A DNA stretch of 6,502 bases, taken from Rhodospirillales bacterium. Lineage in GTDB: Bacteria > Pseudomonadota > Alphaproteobacteria > UBA828. Below, piece by piece: positions 5,273-6,502 of this stretch (positions are counted from its first letter, which is position 1; the number at the start of each line of letters is the position of its first letter). A model generated the notes under the pieces. The model worked only from the letters and a program-made list of their open reading frames with translations. It was not told the DNA's origin and ran no database searches. The translations under genes and the position numbers were made by a program. Location of the stretch: NCBI GenBank assembly GCA_026712885.1, contig JAPOPO010000551.1:1-6502 (forward strand), read 5' to 3'.

Positions 5273-6049
5273 ATGCAGCGTGCGATGGACATCAACAGCG
5301 ACGTCGGCGAGAGCTTCGGCAACTACTCCTTCGGTGCCGACGCCGACATCATTCCGCACCTTTCTTCGGTCAACGTGGCCTGTGGCTTCCACGCAGGCGA
5401 CCCGGTGCACATGGAGCGCACGGTGACGCTGGCCAAGGAGAACGACGTCGCCGTCGGCGTCCACTGGGGCCTGCCGGACGTCAACGGCTTCGGTCGGCGC
5501 GAGATGAAGATTTCGACGGATGAGGCGCGCTGCCTGACGCTTTACCAGATCGGCGCGCTGCGTCAGATCGCGTCGTCGGTAGGCGCCACCATCGACCACC
5601 TGGTCCCCCACGGCGCGCTCTACCCGATGCTGGCGCGGGACGAGAAGATCGGCGGCGCCATGGTCGATGCGATCAACAGCGTGGGCGAGCCTTGGGTGCT
5701 CTACTGGCCGACCCCGCTGGAGCGGCACCGCTTCTACGAGATCGCCGGGCGCGAAGGCATCCCCATCGTTCACGAAATCTGCATCGACCTGGACTATCGC
5801 GCCGACGGCTCGCTGATCGTGGAGCGGGTGAAGCAGGCCAGAGACCCCGCTTACATCGCCGACCGGGTCCAGCGCTTCGTCGAGGAAGGCAAGCTGGGCA
5901 CCGTGGACGACACCGACCTGGAGTTCGAGGCGCAGGCGATCCTGCTCCACGGCGACGGTCCCAACGCGACCGAGGTGGTCAGTGCGGTGCGGACCACGCT
6001 CGAGCGCATGCAGGTCGCGGTACAGCCCGCCAGCACGCTGGTGCACTGA
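5273..6049 (+). CDS. pxpA: PxpA-like LamB/YcsF family protein (divergent subunit A)
   Basis: A 258-residue LamB/YcsF protein, the usual length. PxpA has a TIM-barrel-like fold and carries hydrolytic residues of bacterial 5-oxoprolinase. Motifs present: MDINSDVGESFG (5-16), VNVACGFHAGDP (33-44), HWGLPDVNGFGRR (64-76), LYQIGALRQIA (90-100), PHGALY (112-117) and LLHGDGP (224-230). Three normally strong motifs are altered. HPGYPD or HPSFPD reads HWGLPD. HVKPHGALYN reads HLVPHGALYP, so the Lys is Val111. EVFADRxY reads EICIDLDY, so the Arg is Leu173. These changes suggest a different substrate or mechanism. The ATG at 5273 has a good Shine-Dalgarno (AGGGGGG, 5260-5266); a second in-frame ATG at 5285 is too far from it. 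The gene follows pxpC by 26 bp, closing the operon. Confidence 0.87.
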   Translation: MQRAMDINSDVGESFGNYSFGADADIIPHLSSVNVACGFHAGDPVHMERTVTLAKENDVAVGVHWGLPDVNGFGRREMKISTDEARCLTLYQIGALRQIASSVGATIDHLVPHGALYPMLARDEKIGGAMVDAINSVGEPWVLYWPTPLERHRFYEIAGREGIPIVHEICIDLDYRADGSLIVERVKQARDPAYIADRVQRFVEEGKLGTVDDTDLEFEAQAILLHGDGPNATEVVSAVRTTLERMQVAVQPASTLVH

Positions 6050-6069
6050 GCGAGCTACCCAAATTTGAG

Positions 6070-6109
6070 AAAGAAAAACCCCGGCGCACGCAGTCCTGGG
6101 CGCCGGGGT
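6070..6109 (-). terminator. Rho-independent terminator of amiE (between convergent genes)
   Basis: A 10-bp GC-rich stem (6078-6087 pairing with 6100-6109, arms ACCCCGGCGC and GCGCCGGGGT) encloses a 12-base loop. On the minus strand the stem is followed by TTTTCTTTC, a good U-tract, so it should end the amiE transcript 40 bases after its stop. On the plus strand it is only 28 bases after the pxpA-like stop, where it could stop that operon too, though without a U-tract. Confidence 0.8.
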
Positions 6110-6148
6110 CTGGACTTGCTTCAGAGAGCCTGAAGCGGAGTTCGCTCC

Positions 6149-6502
6149 CTACTCCGCCGCCATCTTCTGTGGCTGGGGGACTCCGTCGATGGGGCAGCCC
6201 GTGACGCCGATGGAGTCGCGGGTGATGGACTCGACCATCTGCTGCGCCCGCCGCGGGTCCTCGACCCAGGTGCGGTAGAAGTCGAACGGGCACTCGGCCA
6301 CGCCCTTGTCGCCGTCGCCCGAGGCATAGACGCCCGTGTAACCCCGGTGCATCAGCTTGAAGAGGTGGTTCTGCGCCTGATCGTTGGCACGGGAATCGCG
6401 GATTTGCGAGACCGAGAGCTGCGCGTACTGGATGCCGTACTCCTCCTCGCCGCACTCGCCCAGGGTGCGGCCGTCGAAGCCGATGATCCCCGAGTGGCCG
6501 AA
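6149..6502 (-). CDS. amiE: Aliphatic amidase AmiE (C-terminal part; N-terminus beyond window)
   Basis: The final 117 residues of an aliphatic amidase of the nitrilase superfamily, which hydrolyses short amides such as acetamide or propionamide to the acid and ammonia. The identification rests on close match to my memory of the Pseudomonas AmiE C-terminus: FGHSGIIGFDGRTLGECGEE, GIQYAQLSVSQIRDSRANDQ, QNHLFKLMHRGYTGVYASGD, then GVAECPFDFYRTW, VTGCPIDGVP and a short tail ending QKMAAE. The catalytic Glu-Lys-Cys triad lies upstream, outside the window, so activity cannot be judged. The full protein should be about 345 residues. It faces the PxpBCA-like operon across a shared terminator. Both deal with amide-type bonds, but the opposite orientation means they are not cotranscribed. 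Confidence 0.95.
   Translation of the reverse strand, partial: FGHSGIIGFDGRTLGECGEEEYGIQYAQLSVSQIRDSRANDQAQNHLFKLMHRGYTGVYASGDGDKGVAECPFDFYRTWVEDPRRAQQMVESITRDSIGVTGCPIDGVPQPQKMAAE

Noticed and set aside
5087..6046. Minus-strand open frame of 319 residues opposite pxpA
   Set aside because: No family match, and it mirrors the codon pattern of the plus-strand gene. The plus-strand protein has unmistakable LamB/YcsF motifs.
1..6502. CRISPR arrays, tRNA or rRNA genes, insertion sequences
   Set aside because: No spaced direct repeats, no cloverleaf or rRNA-like segment, and no transposase or terminal repeats were seen by eye.

Overview
This 6.5 kb window is G+C-rich chromosomal DNA. It most likely comes from an alphaproteobacterium, probably a hopanoid producer. 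The main clue is an ispH-hpnH gene pair at the left edge, an arrangement known from hopanoid-making alphaproteobacteria. High third-position G+C, GTG starts and GC-rich hairpin terminators fit this. The organism itself cannot be named from the sequence.

Layout from left to right. Positions 1-1139 (minus strand) hold ispH, the last enzyme of the MEP isoprenoid pathway. It is followed six bases later by the start of hpnH, a radical-SAM hopanoid gene that leaves the window. A non-coding stretch of about 495 bp (1140-1634) separates ispH from a divergent cutA (1635-1964, plus). A perfect palindrome just after cutA probably ends transcription there. Positions 2182-3185 (minus) form a small accessory island. 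It has a VapBC-type toxin-antitoxin pair (vapB and vapC overlapping by four bases) and, downstream, an AT-rich gene for a small predicted winged-helix protein that looks horizontally acquired. A 25-bp imperfect inverted repeat sits between a possible -35 and -10 element upstream of vapB and is a good candidate for the autoregulatory operator.

Positions 3361-6049 (plus) are a compact three-gene operon related to the 5-oxoprolinase genes pxpB, pxpC and pxpA (KipI, KipA and LamB/YcsF families), in the order B-C-A. All three proteins belong to their families but have changes in segments that are normally strongly conserved. In the PxpA-like protein, the lysine of the usual KPHG motif and the arginine of the usual FADR motif are both replaced. 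The set may therefore act on something other than 5-oxoproline. The operon converges, through a strong hairpin terminator, on the C-terminal third of an aliphatic amidase gene (amiE, minus) that runs off the right edge. An amidase beside a lactam-opening enzyme family suggests a local theme of amide or lactam nitrogen use, but this is inference.

The most interesting part is the divergent PxpBCA-like operon. The toxin-antitoxin and winged-helix island comes next. The rest is ordinary core metabolism.
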